A program made the translations under genes and the position numbers. The notes beneath the pieces were generated by a model that was not told the origin of the DNA, searched no databases, and saw nothing but the letters and a program-made list of their open reading frames with translations. Positions 8,054 through 17,118 of a stretch of DNA of 64,000 nucleotides are shown one piece after another. The DNA comes from Hyphomonas sp. (GTDB lineage: Bacteria; Pseudomonadota; Alphaproteobacteria; Caulobacterales; Hyphomonadaceae): positions 124,001-188,000 of the forward strand of contig NZ_WGLO01000003.1 of the NCBI RefSeq assembly GCF_016125515.1, read 5' to 3'. How positions within the stretch are numbered: the first letter of the stretch is position 1; each line of letters begins with the position of its first letter.

Positions 8054-9557
8054 GCGTTGCGCGCAGGCCCGGGCGGTCCGGCGGACCGTTGCCATCGGCC
8101 AGAACCAGTTCACCGCCGTGCAACTCTGCCACCGACTGGACCAGCGAGAGGCCAAGTCCGGATCCCGGTTGGGTGCGCGCCGAGTCCATCCGATGGAAAC
8201 GCTCGATCACTTTCGACCGATCGCCCGCCGGAATGCCGGGGCCAGTATCCAACACGGTCAGGTCGATCATCGCATCCGCGCCGCGCGTGACGCTGAGCGA
8301 GATCGAGCCGCCCTGGGGCGTGTACTTGATGGCGTTGTCGATGAGGTTGGAGATTGCCTGGCCGATCAGCTCGCGGTCGCCCAGTACCAGCTGGTTGCGG
8401 GCGATCTGGCTGCGGAAGGTGAGCCCCGCTTCTTCGCAAGCCGGGTCGAACAATTCGGCGAGCTCTTCGGCAACTTCACTGAGGTCCATCCGGACCCGCA
8501 GGCCTTCGGTGCCGGCGTCGAGACGGGCCAGTCGCAGGATGGCGTTGAACGTGTCAAGCACGCGGTCAACTTCCTCGACGGTTTCGCCGAGCGTGTTGCT
8601 GGCATCCTGCTCCGTCATCGGCGAAGCGAGCGCGAGTTCAAGCCGATTGCGAAGGCGCGTCAGCGGCGAGCGCAAGTCGTGCGCGATGGCGTTGCCGGTA
8701 TTCTGCGAGGCTTCGACCAGCTTGCCGATCTGGTCGAGCATGGCGTTGATCCGCTGGGCGAGGCGATCGAATTCATCGCCGGTGCCGCGGACAGGCACGC
8801 GCCGGCTGAGCTCGCCGCCGATCACCGCTTCGGCGGTTTTCGCCAGTTCCTCGGCCCGGCGGGCTGCGCCGCGCGTGATCAGCACGCCGCCCAGCAGTGA
8901 CAGGATCAGCGCGACCGGCGCAGCCACGAGAATGGCGCTCTGGATACGGTCCACGATTACCGTCTGCTGAGCCGTGTCGAAGGCCACCATCAGCGCGCCG
9001 CCATTGTCCTTCAGGCGGACGATCCGGCCGGCGGCGGGCCGCAGCACTTTGGTGCCATCGGTCTGGGGCAGCTCGAAATCGAAGTAGACGGTCTTCATGC
9101 CCGACTCGGGCGGGTCGTCCGGCAGACGGGGGAAGTGCCCCGCGATCTTCCGGCCGGACGTGTCTTCCAGGTAGTAGTAGAAGGGCGAGCCCGACAGCGT
9201 CATCCGCTCGAACACCGACTGGCTGAGGCGCTGCATGCCGCCGGTATAATAGGCGTTGGCGAGCTGCTCGAACTCGACGGTGATCCGCCGCTCGGATTCC
9301 ACCCGGATGTAATAGACGGTCGAATAGTACAGATAGGCCAGCAGGGCGCCGGAAAACGCGGCAATCATCAAGCTGTAGAGCATCGCCAGCTTGAAGGTGG
9401 TCGTCCGCATGAAGACCGGCATGGACTTGCGCACCGGTTCCGGGATGGGCAGCCGGATCTCGTCCGGGAATCGCGGAAGCCGCCCGGCGAGTTTCGCGGG
9501 CAGCTTGGCGAGACGCTCAAGGGTGAGCCAGGCCGGCCGGTTTGTGGGCAGCTTCAT
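8034..9557 (-). CDS. HAMP-containing sensor histidine kinase
   Basis: 507 residues: a cytoplasmic N-terminus rich in basic residues, membrane helix 1 (LAMLYSLMIAAFSGALLAYL), a periplasmic domain of about 110 residues, membrane helix 2 (SAILVAAPVALILSLLGGVL), HAMP, phosphoacceptor HDLRSPLTRL, N box (NLIDNAIKYTP), and G boxes (DTGPGIPAGD, GSGLGLSLVQ). Partner of the regulator 33 bases upstream in transcription order. In rhizobia an equivalent pair follows degP and precedes glnE. The gene ends inside the 3' end of ccmF. Confidence 0.93.
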   Translation of the reverse strand: MKLPTNRPAWLTLERLAKLPAKLAGRLPRFPDEIRLPIPEPVRKSMPVFMRTTTFKLAMLYSLMIAAFSGALLAYLYYSTVYYIRVESERRITVEFEQLANAYYTGGMQRLSQSVFERMTLSGSPFYYYLEDTSGRKIAGHFPRLPDDPPESGMKTVYFDFELPQTDGTKVLRPAAGRIVRLKDNGGALMVAFDTAQQTVIVDRIQSAILVAAPVALILSLLGGVLITRGAARRAEELAKTAEAVIGGELSRRVPVRGTGDEFDRLAQRINAMLDQIGKLVEASQNTGNAIAHDLRSPLTRLRNRLELALASPMTEQDASNTLGETVEEVDRVLDTFNAILRLARLDAGTEGLRVRMDLSEVAEELAELFDPACEEAGLTFRSQIARNQLVLGDRELIGQAISNLIDNAIKYTPQGGSISLSVTRGADAMIDLTVLDTGPGIPAGDRSKVIERFHRMDSARTQPGSGLGLSLVQSVAELHGGELVLADGNGPPDRPGLRATLRLPRA

Positions 9558-9590
9558 GGGCGCCTAGGTGCCAGCCCCCATGATCGCCGT

Positions 9591-10289
9591 CTAGCCCTGC
9601 AAACGGTAACCTGCGCCGCGCACGGTCAGCAGGAGCGGTTCGGAAAATTCCTTGTCGATCTTGGACCGTAGCCGCGAGACGTGCACGTCGATGACGTTGG
9701 TCTGCGGGTCGAAATTGTAGTCCCAGACTTTTTCCAGCAGCATCGTGCGGGTCACGACTTGGCCGGCATGGCGCATCAGGTATTCCAGCAGGCGGAATTC
9801 GCGCGGCTGGAGATCGATCTTCTTGCCGGCCCGCGTCACCTTGCGGGTGAGCAGGTTCATTTCCAGATCGCCGGCCTTGAGGGACGTGACCTGCGGCTCG
9901 CTGGTCTGACGCCGGCCGAGGGCTTCCACGCGGGCTGCCAGTTCGGCTGGAACGAAGGGTTTGCCCAGATAGTCCTCCGCGCCGGCTTTCAGGCCCTGCA
10001 CCTTGTTCTGGACGTCGCCGAGCGCCGAGAGGAAGAGGGCCGGTGTGGTGCCGCCCGCGTCCCGGAATTCCCGGATCAGGGTCAGGCCGTCCTTCTCGGG
10101 CAGCATCCGGTCCACCACGAGCGCATCGAAGTCTTCCGCCCGGGCGCGGGCCAGACCGGCCGCCCCGTCGCGGGCGCACTCGACTTCATGTCCGGCATCT
10201 TCGAGGACTTTCTCGATGAAGCTGGCCATCTCATTGTCGTCTTCGATGACCAGTACCTTGAGGGCACGATGATGAAGTGTGTCCGCCAT
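9591..10289 (-). CDS. OmpR-family response regulator downstream of degP
   Basis: 232 residues: receiver domain with VLVIEDDNEMASF, phosphoacceptor Asp in ALVVDRMLPEKDG and Lys in YLGKPF, then a winged-helix output domain (LQPREFRLLEYLMRHAGQVV ... RGAGYRLQG). The ATG at 10289 is preferred over the in-frame ATG at 10301 because GGAG lies 6 bases before it. Transcribed after degP with a 23-base gap and before its kinase, so envelope stress control is a reasonable guess, not shown by the sequence. Confidence 0.93.
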   Translation of the reverse strand: MADTLHHRALKVLVIEDDNEMASFIEKVLEDAGHEVECARDGAAGLARARAEDFDALVVDRMLPEKDGLTLIREFRDAGGTTPALFLSALGDVQNKVQGLKAGAEDYLGKPFVPAELAARVEALGRRQTSEPQVTSLKAGDLEMNLLTRKVTRAGKKIDLQPREFRLLEYLMRHAGQVVTRTMLLEKVWDYNFDPQTNVIDVHVSRLRSKIDKEFSEPLLLTVRGAGYRLQG

Positions 10290-10312
10290 TTCAGGCTCCA
10301 TGAACGCAGGGG

Positions 10313-11857
10313 TTACTCGGGAATATCGACAGTACGGTAGTTGGTGACCTGGCCGACGCGCAGGGCGAGCAGCACTTTCGAGCGGTTGGCGGCTTTCGCC
10401 TCGGCAACCGCTTTCTCGAAGGCCTCGACGGTGGGCACAGCCCGGCCGTTGGCTTCCAGGATCACGATGCCGTTCTCGAAGCCGGCTTTCTCGAACACGC
10501 CGTCCTTGACCACTTCCGTGATTGTCAGGCCGGTGTCGCCGGGGCGCAGGCCGAGCGCATCGCGCGTGCCTTCGTCCATCGGCAGGAGGCGCACGCCGAA
10601 ATCGCTGAGCAGTTTGCCCGGGATCGCGGACGGCGCGCCCGGATCGAGCCGGTTGGTGCCGCCATTGCCCACCTGGCTTGCTGCGGTGAGGTCTGCCGGG
10701 CGTTCGCCCACGGTGACGTTGAGGGTCTGCGTCTTGCCGTCGCGTAGGATGTCGAACTTGTTTTGCGTGTTGGCGATTAGCTTGGCGACGAGACGGGTCG
10801 TCGACGTGGAGTCTGTGACCTTCTGGCCGTTGACCGACAGAATGATGTCATTGCGCTTGAGACCGCCGCGTTCAGCCGGGCTGCCGGTTGTTACGTCTGC
10901 GACGAGCGCGCCCTTGATGTCTTCCAGGCCAAGAGCTTCAGCGAATTCCGGTGTCAGGTCGCCGATCTGAACGCCAAGCCAGCCGCGCGAGACGCGGCCG
11001 TTCTTGATAAGGGTGTCCGTGACTTCCTTGGCGAGTTCTGCCGGGATGGCGAAGCCGATGCCGACCGAGCCGCCGGTGGGCGACAGGATCTGCGAGTTCA
11101 CGCCGATCACGTTGCCTTTGAGATCGAAGGTCGGGCCGCCCGAGTTACCCCGGTTGATGGGCGCGTCGATCTGGAGGAAGTCGGTATAGGGGCTGCCGGA
11201 ACCGAGTTCGCGGCCATCTGCCGACAGGATGCCGGCGGTGGCGGTGCCGCCCAGGCCGAACGGGTTGCCGAGGGCGACGACCCAGTCACCCTTGCGGATT
11301 TCCTTGGACGTGCCGAATTTCACATACGGGTAGGGGCCCGGCTCCTTAACGCGCACGACGGCAAGGTCGGTCAGCGGGTCGGTGCCGACGAGTTCGGCGT
11401 CGAGTTCGCGTCCGTCACTCATCACGACCTGGATCTGCGTGGCGTGGTCGATCACGTGGTTGTTGGTGACGACGAGACCGTCCTGCGATATGAAGAAGCC
11501 CGAACCGAGCGAGCGCGCTTCACGGGTGCGCGGCGAGTCCTGCTCCTGCTGCTGGCGGCGCTGCTCGAAGAAATCCTCAAGGCCCGGCATGCCACGGAAC
11601 TGTTCGAAGAACTGGTCCATGTCGCCAAGGCTGCTCAACTCCTGGGTCGAGATCACGTTGACCGAAACCACCGCCGGTTCGACCTTTTCAATCAGGTCCG
11701 CAAAGCTCATCGGGGCGCCCGGCGGGGGCTGGATCGCGATCGGCTGGGCACCGGCCTCAGGGACGAGCAGCTTTGGAACGACTACAGCAGACCCCATGAT
11801 CGCTGCGCCAAAGACGGCCGCCAGCATCGCACGGGCCGAAACTCCAATTTTGCTCAT
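10313..11857 (-). CDS. degP: Do-family periplasmic serine protease DegP/HtrA
   Basis: 514 residues with an N-terminal signal/anchor (ARAMLAAVFGAAIMGSAVVV), a Q-linker-like loop (EQRRQQQEQDSPRT), the trypsin-like triad His in VTNNHVIDH, Asp in DPLTDLAVVRV and Ser in NRGNSGGPTFD, then two PDZ domains (LGVQIGDLTPEFAEALGL; GLTITEVVKDGVFEKAGF). It degrades or refolds misfolded periplasmic proteins. The ATG at 11857 is chosen over a TTG at 11869 because GGAG sits about 8 bases upstream. It is in one transcription unit with ccmH upstream and the two-component pair downstream. Confidence 0.97.
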   Translation of the reverse strand: MSKIGVSARAMLAAVFGAAIMGSAVVVPKLLVPEAGAQPIAIQPPPGAPMSFADLIEKVEPAVVSVNVISTQELSSLGDMDQFFEQFRGMPGLEDFFEQRRQQQEQDSPRTREARSLGSGFFISQDGLVVTNNHVIDHATQIQVVMSDGRELDAELVGTDPLTDLAVVRVKEPGPYPYVKFGTSKEIRKGDWVVALGNPFGLGGTATAGILSADGRELGSGSPYTDFLQIDAPINRGNSGGPTFDLKGNVIGVNSQILSPTGGSVGIGFAIPAELAKEVTDTLIKNGRVSRGWLGVQIGDLTPEFAEALGLEDIKGALVADVTTGSPAERGGLKRNDIILSVNGQKVTDSTSTTRLVAKLIANTQNKFDILRDGKTQTLNVTVGERPADLTAASQVGNGGTNRLDPGAPSAIPGKLLSDFGVRLLPMDEGTRDALGLRPGDTGLTITEVVKDGVFEKAGFENGIVILEANGRAVPTVEAFEKAVAEAKAANRSKVLLALRVGQVTNYRTVDIPE

Positions 11858-11881
11858 AAACCGCTCCAACGAATTGAATTT

Positions 11882-11899
11882 GTCGCCGTTTCAGGCGAC
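11882..11899 (-). promoter_or_regulatory. Leader hairpin ahead of degP
   Basis: Six-base arms GTCGCC/GGCGAC with a 6-base loop lie 25-42 bases upstream of the degP ATG, just before the GGAG ribosome site. There is no T tract, so it is not an obvious terminator; it could tune degP expression relative to ccmH. The assignment is weak. Confidence 0.3.
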
Positions 11900-12001
11900 G
11901 AACATGAACATAAACATGCCACAGGCAATGTGGTCATTAAAAGACAGTTAGGTGATCTGACCGGGGCTTGAAGGCGCAGAGGTGATAAAAACCGTCCGTT
12001 T

Positions 12002-12400
12002 TCAGACGTCTTCGGGTTCAATTTCCGGTGACTTGCGGCTCGATTTGCGGGCGAGCAGGAAACCGCCGGCGGTGCCCGCCGCCAGGAGCGCGAAGGGCAA
12101 ACCCCAGAGTAACCAGCCTGACGGATCGCGAGCTGGCGGTCGGAACAGGACAAAATCGCCATAGCGGCTGACGAACCAGTCGCGCACTTCGGTGTCGGTG
12201 GCGCCTTCGCCGACCATTTCCCGGATGCGGATGCGCATGTCTTCGGCGATGGCGGCAGAGGACTGGGAGACCGGCTCGTTCTCGCAAGCCACGCAGCGGA
12301 TTTCCCGCATCAGGGACTGGGCCCGAGCTTCGGCGTCAGGATCCGCCAGCGGCGTTTCGGCAAGCAGGGCGATGAAGACGGAAGCGAGCAGAAGTTTCAT
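12002..12400 (-). CDS. ccmH: Cytochrome c maturation thioredoxin-like reductase CcmH
   Basis: 132 residues: signal peptide (MKLLLASVFIALLAETPLA), the redox motif RCVAC followed by ENEPVSQSSAAIAEDMR as in CcmH/CycL, the WFVSRYGDFVLF helix end, and a C-terminal membrane helix (WLLWGLPFALLAAGTAGGFLL). It keeps the apocytochrome CxxCH thiols reduced. The ATG at 12400 is chosen because it begins the signal peptide. It is separated from ccmIEF and lies on the opposite strand, directly after the M48 peptidase gene (40-base gap) and before degP. Confidence 0.95.
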   Translation of the reverse strand: MKLLLASVFIALLAETPLADPDAEARAQSLMREIRCVACENEPVSQSSAAIAEDMRIRIREMVGEGATDTEVRDWFVSRYGDFVLFRPPARDPSGWLLWGLPFALLAAGTAGGFLLARKSSRKSPEIEPEDV

Positions 12401-12440
12401 GCCCGACAGATAGCAAATCCGATCAGCACATGAAACGTTC

Positions 12441-14231
12441 TTATTCGGCGGCGGGCGGCTCCGATTGCAGCGTGGCATCGAGTAGATCGAGCAAGCGGGC
12501 CTCTTCTGGCTGGGTCACGCCATCGGCTGAGGCAATGGCACGCAGCGCAGTCTTGAGGTTCTCGATACCGGTCTCGGTGAGCAGCTTGTTTGCGAAAGAC
12601 GTCATCTTGTCGAGCGAAGGAATCTGCTCCGGCGCGCGGCACCTTTCGCGGAAGGATTCGCGGTCGAAGTTTCCGAACAGCTGAGCGGCCTGGGTTTCGG
12701 CGGCGTGGATTTCGCGGTCGTCCACATTGCCATCGATGGTCACCATCAGCGCGAGGAAGTCGATCAGCAGCACAAGGAAGATCTCGTCGATCGAGCGCTC
12801 GCCGTCGTCCTCCTTCGGCCAGAGTTCGGCATACAGATGGTATTGCAGCGCGGTCAGGTCTTCTTCGAGGGCGATCATGTTGTCGAGGCCGTCTGTCACC
12901 TTCGGCGCGACGAAGAACCGGTGGAGCAACACATCCTCGGAGCAGATCTCGCCAAGGCTGAGGCCAAAGGCTTCGATCCGGTCTTCCGTCGGCGGGTGCG
13001 TGTCGACCGGATGGGGGACGCTGTCACCGAGCGCATATTGCAGGAGCGGCGCGATCCGGGCGCGGTCGACATCCAGCCGCACGCTTTCGGAGAAGTTGCG
13101 TACCACGTTGCGGGAAAAGCGGCCTTTCAGACCGCGCTCGACGAGGCTCTGCATCTGCTCGTTCCAGATCGATCCGAGTAGGGACGATTTCAGCAGCGAG
13201 TAGGCAATGTCCTCCGGCGATGAGACCTTGGCGCCGCTCTGGTCGGCGCGGTGCTCGCGCGCCCGGCCGATCCGGCGTTCGACAACGGAGAATGCATAGA
13301 TCAGGTCATCGATCAGTAGTTTCGCCGGCATCGACAGGAAGCGGGTGAGCGGTCTGTCCTTGGCGGAGAAGACTTCGCTGGCTTTCGACAGGCCCATATA
13401 GACCGGCGCAAAGCGCAGCGAATAATTCGTGTCGCCGCCGGAGAAGTGACCGAGTTCGTGGCCGATGACGGCTTTGAGTTCGCCTTCGGTGAAATGGCAC
13501 ATCAGCGGCAGGGACAAGTGCAGCGTGCGCCCGACCATGGGCGCCTTGCCATAGGGCGTATAGACCGGCGAGGACGTGGCGAAGAAGGTCGGCTGCAGGC
13601 CGATCACCACATTGTCCGGCATCTTGGAGTTCAGTTTCTTGGCGATGTCGCGCACGAGCAGACCGAGACGCGGAAACTCGTAGAAGGTCACGGGCCGCGC
13701 CGCGATATAGGTTTTCGGCCGTGTGAAGAAGACTGCGAGCCCGCGCAGGATGGCGTAGGCGGCACCGATCAATACGGCGCCGGTGCCGATCAGCAGGAGT
13801 TCGCTTTCGACGCCGAACCAGTAGAGCAGGGTCAGGTACGCCGCGCCGCCGAAGACGCAGACGTGCACCAGTGACACGATCCCGACCACGCTGGTGATCG
13901 CTACGGCGTAGGGCCAGAAGCCCAGCGACAGGATGCTGCGATGCGTGCCGAGCAGCATCGAGACGAGACGCGTCAGCGGCACGACCCCGAAGGACAGGAG
14001 CAACACGCCGGCCGAGGCGATCGCCAGCCAGCCGAACGGCGTGGCCTCGCCGCAAGCCTGGGTATCGGGTGCATTGATGAGGGAGGTGGCACAGGCGGCC
14101 AGTTCGCCGCTGGCCGGGCCGAGGCCTGCAAGGTCCACCGGCGCGTCTCCCCAGAACCGGGCCAGGGCCACACCGAGCCCGATGAGTGGAACAGCCGTCA
14201 GAACGGCAATCAGCCTGAGTATACGCAGCAA
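12441..14231 (-). CDS. M48-family membrane metallopeptidase with C-terminal TerB-like domain
   Basis: About 596 residues. N-terminal and mid-protein membrane helices (LRLIAVLTAVPLIGLGVAL, LLLIGTGAVLIGAAYAIL) are followed by an HtpX/Ste24-type catalytic region with HELGHFSGGD near residue 258 and a downstream helix with RAREHRADQSG supplying the third zinc ligand. The last ~110 residues (LVLLIDFLALMVTIDGNVDD, then ASADGVTQPEEARLL) resemble TerB-like acidic helical domains. There is no ATG near the start; TTG at 14231, preceded by GGGGGT, gives a sensible N-terminus and avoids overlapping the divergent glnE. Likely envelope quality control; substrate unknown. Confidence 0.85.
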   Translation of the reverse strand: MLRILRLIAVLTAVPLIGLGVALARFWGDAPVDLAGLGPASGELAACATSLINAPDTQACGEATPFGWLAIASAGVLLLSFGVVPLTRLVSMLLGTHRSILSLGFWPYAVAITSVVGIVSLVHVCVFGGAAYLTLLYWFGVESELLLIGTGAVLIGAAYAILRGLAVFFTRPKTYIAARPVTFYEFPRLGLLVRDIAKKLNSKMPDNVVIGLQPTFFATSSPVYTPYGKAPMVGRTLHLSLPLMCHFTEGELKAVIGHELGHFSGGDTNYSLRFAPVYMGLSKASEVFSAKDRPLTRFLSMPAKLLIDDLIYAFSVVERRIGRAREHRADQSGAKVSSPEDIAYSLLKSSLLGSIWNEQMQSLVERGLKGRFSRNVVRNFSESVRLDVDRARIAPLLQYALGDSVPHPVDTHPPTEDRIEAFGLSLGEICSEDVLLHRFFVAPKVTDGLDNMIALEEDLTALQYHLYAELWPKEDDGERSIDEIFLVLLIDFLALMVTIDGNVDDREIHAAETQAAQLFGNFDRESFRERCRAPEQIPSLDKMTSFANKLLTETGIENLKTALRAIASADGVTQPEEARLLDLLDATLQSEPPAAE

Positions 14232-14377
14232 GACCTGACCCCCCTGACTGCCCCCGCACCGGAACTGAACGAAAACGCCGAAATGGGCTTGTGTCAACGC
14301 TGCTGCCAAGCGCGCGGGCGAGCGCCTTGACACGCTTGGGATTTGTCCAAGGGCGATGTGTCGGCTAAGCGTCTGGG

Positions 14378-17068
14378 ATGCTGAATATCCGCCCCATCGC
14401 CGCCGATCCTTCCACCGCCCTGGAGGCCGCCGAGGCCCATGCGCCCTACCTTCGGCGGCTGCGCGGGCGCGGCGTTGCAACCGACTTTCCGGCGGCGCTG
14501 AAGGCAGCGCAGACCCTGTCGCCGGACACGCCGCTGGACGTAGCCATGGCGGCGTTGCGGGCGGAGAAGCTCGCCGTGCACCTGTCGCTGGCGGCCGACG
14601 ACCTGTCTGGCCGGCGGGAGGTGATGGACGTCACCCGCTGCCTCACCGACTTCGCCAATGCGTCGCTCGAAGCCGCCCTGCGTGCGGCGCTCACCGCACG
14701 CGGCCTGAAGGGCGACGGCATCTTTGCCATCGCGCTCGGCAAGATGGGGGCGTTCGAACTCAACTATTCCAGCGACATCGACATCGCCGTGTTCTACGAC
14801 CGCGACCGGTTCGACGGCGGCGAGCGCGATCCCGGTGATGCGGCGCAGCGCGTCGCGCGCGATCTGGTGCGGATCATGGATGAGACGACGGCGGGCGGTT
14901 ATGTCTTCCGGACGGATCTGCGCCTACGCCCCGATCCCGGCTCCACCCCGCTGGCCGTCTCGACTGAGATGGCGGAGCTCTACTACGAGAGTGTCGGCCA
15001 GAACTGGGAGCGCATGGTCTGGATCAAGGGCCGCCCGGCCGCCGGAGACATGGCGGCGGCGGCGAAGTTCCTTTCACGGATGGAGCCCTATGTCTGGCGC
15101 CGGCATCTCGACTACTGGGCCATCGGCGACATTCAGGCGATCAAGCGGATGATCAACACCAAGGTCGGCGCAGACGAGTTCGGGTCGGTTTCGCCGGATG
15201 TGAAACTTTCACCCGGCGGAATCCGCGAGATCGAATTCTTCGTGCAGACCCAGCAGCTGATCCTCGGTGGGCGCGATCCGGCCTTGCGCAACAATACAAC
15301 CCTCGGCGCGCTAGCGGCATTGGTCGATGCGGGTGTCGTGGCGCAAAAGACGTCTCAAACGCTGGAAGCCGCCTACAAGGCGCTGCGCAATGTAGAGCAC
15401 CGGATCCAGATGCGCCAGGATGAGCAGACCCATACCGTGCCCGCCGACCCTGCCGAGCGCGAAAGCCTCGCCTGCCTCTGCGGTTATGGCGCGCTCGCTG
15501 AGTTCGACCGAGATCTTCTGGAAACGCGCCGGCTGGTCCAAGCAGCCTACGATGGCCTATTTGTGCAGGAAAGCCGAGCCTCGGAAGACCATACGCTGGG
15601 CAACCTCGTGTTCACCGGTGTCGATGATGATCCTGGTACGGTCAAAACGCTGTCCGGTCTCGGTTTCTCCGATCCGTCTTCCGCGATCGATACGATCCGC
15701 CGGTGGCATCGGGGCAATGTGCCGGCTACCCGCACCGCGCGCGGCCGCGAACTGCTAACGTCCATCCTGCCAGTGATGCTGGAAGCCATGGGCGCAACAG
15801 GTGAGCCGGACGAGGCTTTCCGCTGGTTCTCGCGCTTCTTCGAGGGCTTGTCATCGGGGGTGCAGACGCTGTCCATGCTGCTTGCCAAGCCGGACCTGCT
15901 CTCGGATCTGGTGGCCACGCTGGCGCTGGCACCGCGCCTCGCGCGCATCCTTGCGCGGCGGCCGGATCTTCTGGAATCGCTGGTTTCCAACGCCATTCCG
16001 AAGCCGCCCGCTCTTGCATCCACGACATCCTTTGACGCGGCGCTCGATGACTGGCGCCGGTATCACCGGGACCAGAGCTTCCTTACGGGCCACCGTCTGC
16101 TGCACGGCCTCATCGCCTCGGCTGAAGCCGCCAGTGTCTGGACGAAGCTCGCCGACGACACGATCACTTTCATGGCCGGGGTCGGCGAACGGGAAACCAT
16201 CCGGCGCTATGGCGATGTGCCGGGCCAGTGGGCCGTGTTCGGTATGGGAAAACTCGGCGGCGAGGAAATGACGGCCGGATCGGATCTCGATCTGATCGTC
16301 ATTTACGATGCGGATGCGGATGGCGCGCAGACCTGGTTCACGCGCTTCACCCAGCGTCTCATCACGGGCCTCACGGCGCCGACGGCAGAGGGCGAGCTCT
16401 ATGAGGTCGACATGCGTCTGCGCCCCTCCGGACGTGCCGGGCCGGTTGCGGTCAGCCTTGAAGCCTTCCGGCACTACCAGAACGAAGAGGCCTGGACCTG
16501 GGAGCATATGGCGCTGACCCGGCTGCGCTTCGTGGCGGGCGACGCGGGCCTTGGCGAAACGGTGCACCAGATTGCGGCCGACGCGATCTGCGCCCGCGCG
16601 CGCAGCCCCCGCCGGAAGCAGATCCCCGCCGACATTTCCGAGATGCGCCAGACACTCTACCGCGAAAAGCCGGGGGCAGGGCTGTGGGACCTCAAGACCG
16701 GTGAGGGCGGGCTGATCGACATCGAGTTCATGGCCCAGCAGGAAATGCTGCTGCGGGCCCGGCCGGACCTTGTGCGCCCGAATACGGGCCGTGCGCTGTC
16801 AGGACTGGCGGACGCCGACGAGCCTGAAAGCGAGGATTGGTTCTTCCTGCGCGCCGCGATCAACCTGCTGTCCTCGATGCAGCAATTGCAGCGCCTGGCG
16901 CTCGGCAACTTGCCCGGTGACGCGAACATCCCGGAAGGCCTGAAAAACCGGCTCTGCCGGGCGGCTGGCGAGGAAGAGTTCGAAGGGCTGGAAGAGCGTC
17001 TGGCCGGAGTGAAAGCCCGCGTCCATGCCCTGGCCTGCGAAAAACTGCACTTGCCGGCGACGGATTAG
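14378..17068 (+). CDS. glnE: Glutamine synthetase adenylyltransferase/deadenylase GlnE
   Basis: 896 residues, near the usual ~950. Two nucleotidyltransferase domains are visible: the N-terminal one with GKMGAFELNYSSDIDIAVFY (about residues 125-145) and the C-terminal one with GMGKLGGEEMTAGSDLDLIV (about 620-640), each followed by helical GlnD-UTase-like regions. It adds and removes AMP on glutamine synthetase according to nitrogen state signalled by PII. It is divergent from the M48 gene. In rhizobia glnE follows the degP-regulator-kinase block; here that block is reversed. Confidence 0.97.
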   Translation: MLNIRPIAADPSTALEAAEAHAPYLRRLRGRGVATDFPAALKAAQTLSPDTPLDVAMAALRAEKLAVHLSLAADDLSGRREVMDVTRCLTDFANASLEAALRAALTARGLKGDGIFAIALGKMGAFELNYSSDIDIAVFYDRDRFDGGERDPGDAAQRVARDLVRIMDETTAGGYVFRTDLRLRPDPGSTPLAVSTEMAELYYESVGQNWERMVWIKGRPAAGDMAAAAKFLSRMEPYVWRRHLDYWAIGDIQAIKRMINTKVGADEFGSVSPDVKLSPGGIREIEFFVQTQQLILGGRDPALRNNTTLGALAALVDAGVVAQKTSQTLEAAYKALRNVEHRIQMRQDEQTHTVPADPAERESLACLCGYGALAEFDRDLLETRRLVQAAYDGLFVQESRASEDHTLGNLVFTGVDDDPGTVKTLSGLGFSDPSSAIDTIRRWHRGNVPATRTARGRELLTSILPVMLEAMGATGEPDEAFRWFSRFFEGLSSGVQTLSMLLAKPDLLSDLVATLALAPRLARILARRPDLLESLVSNAIPKPPALASTTSFDAALDDWRRYHRDQSFLTGHRLLHGLIASAEAASVWTKLADDTITFMAGVGERETIRRYGDVPGQWAVFGMGKLGGEEMTAGSDLDLIVIYDADADGAQTWFTRFTQRLITGLTAPTAEGELYEVDMRLRPSGRAGPVAVSLEAFRHYQNEEAWTWEHMALTRLRFVAGDAGLGETVHQIAADAICARARSPRRKQIPADISEMRQTLYREKPGAGLWDLKTGEGGLIDIEFMAQQEMLLRARPDLVRPNTGRALSGLADADEPESEDWFFLRAAINLLSSMQQLQRLALGNLPGDANIPEGLKNRLCRAAGEEEFEGLEERLAGVKARVHALACEKLHLPATD

Positions 17069-17118
17069 CCTGAGCCGCCCGTTTCATGGTCGCTGGGATC
17101 AAACAACGGAGATCACCC

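Noticed and set aside
14292-14332. TTGACA hexamers on both strands between the M48 gene and glnE
   Set aside because: Neither has a -10-like hexamer at 16-18 bases; not enough to call promoters.
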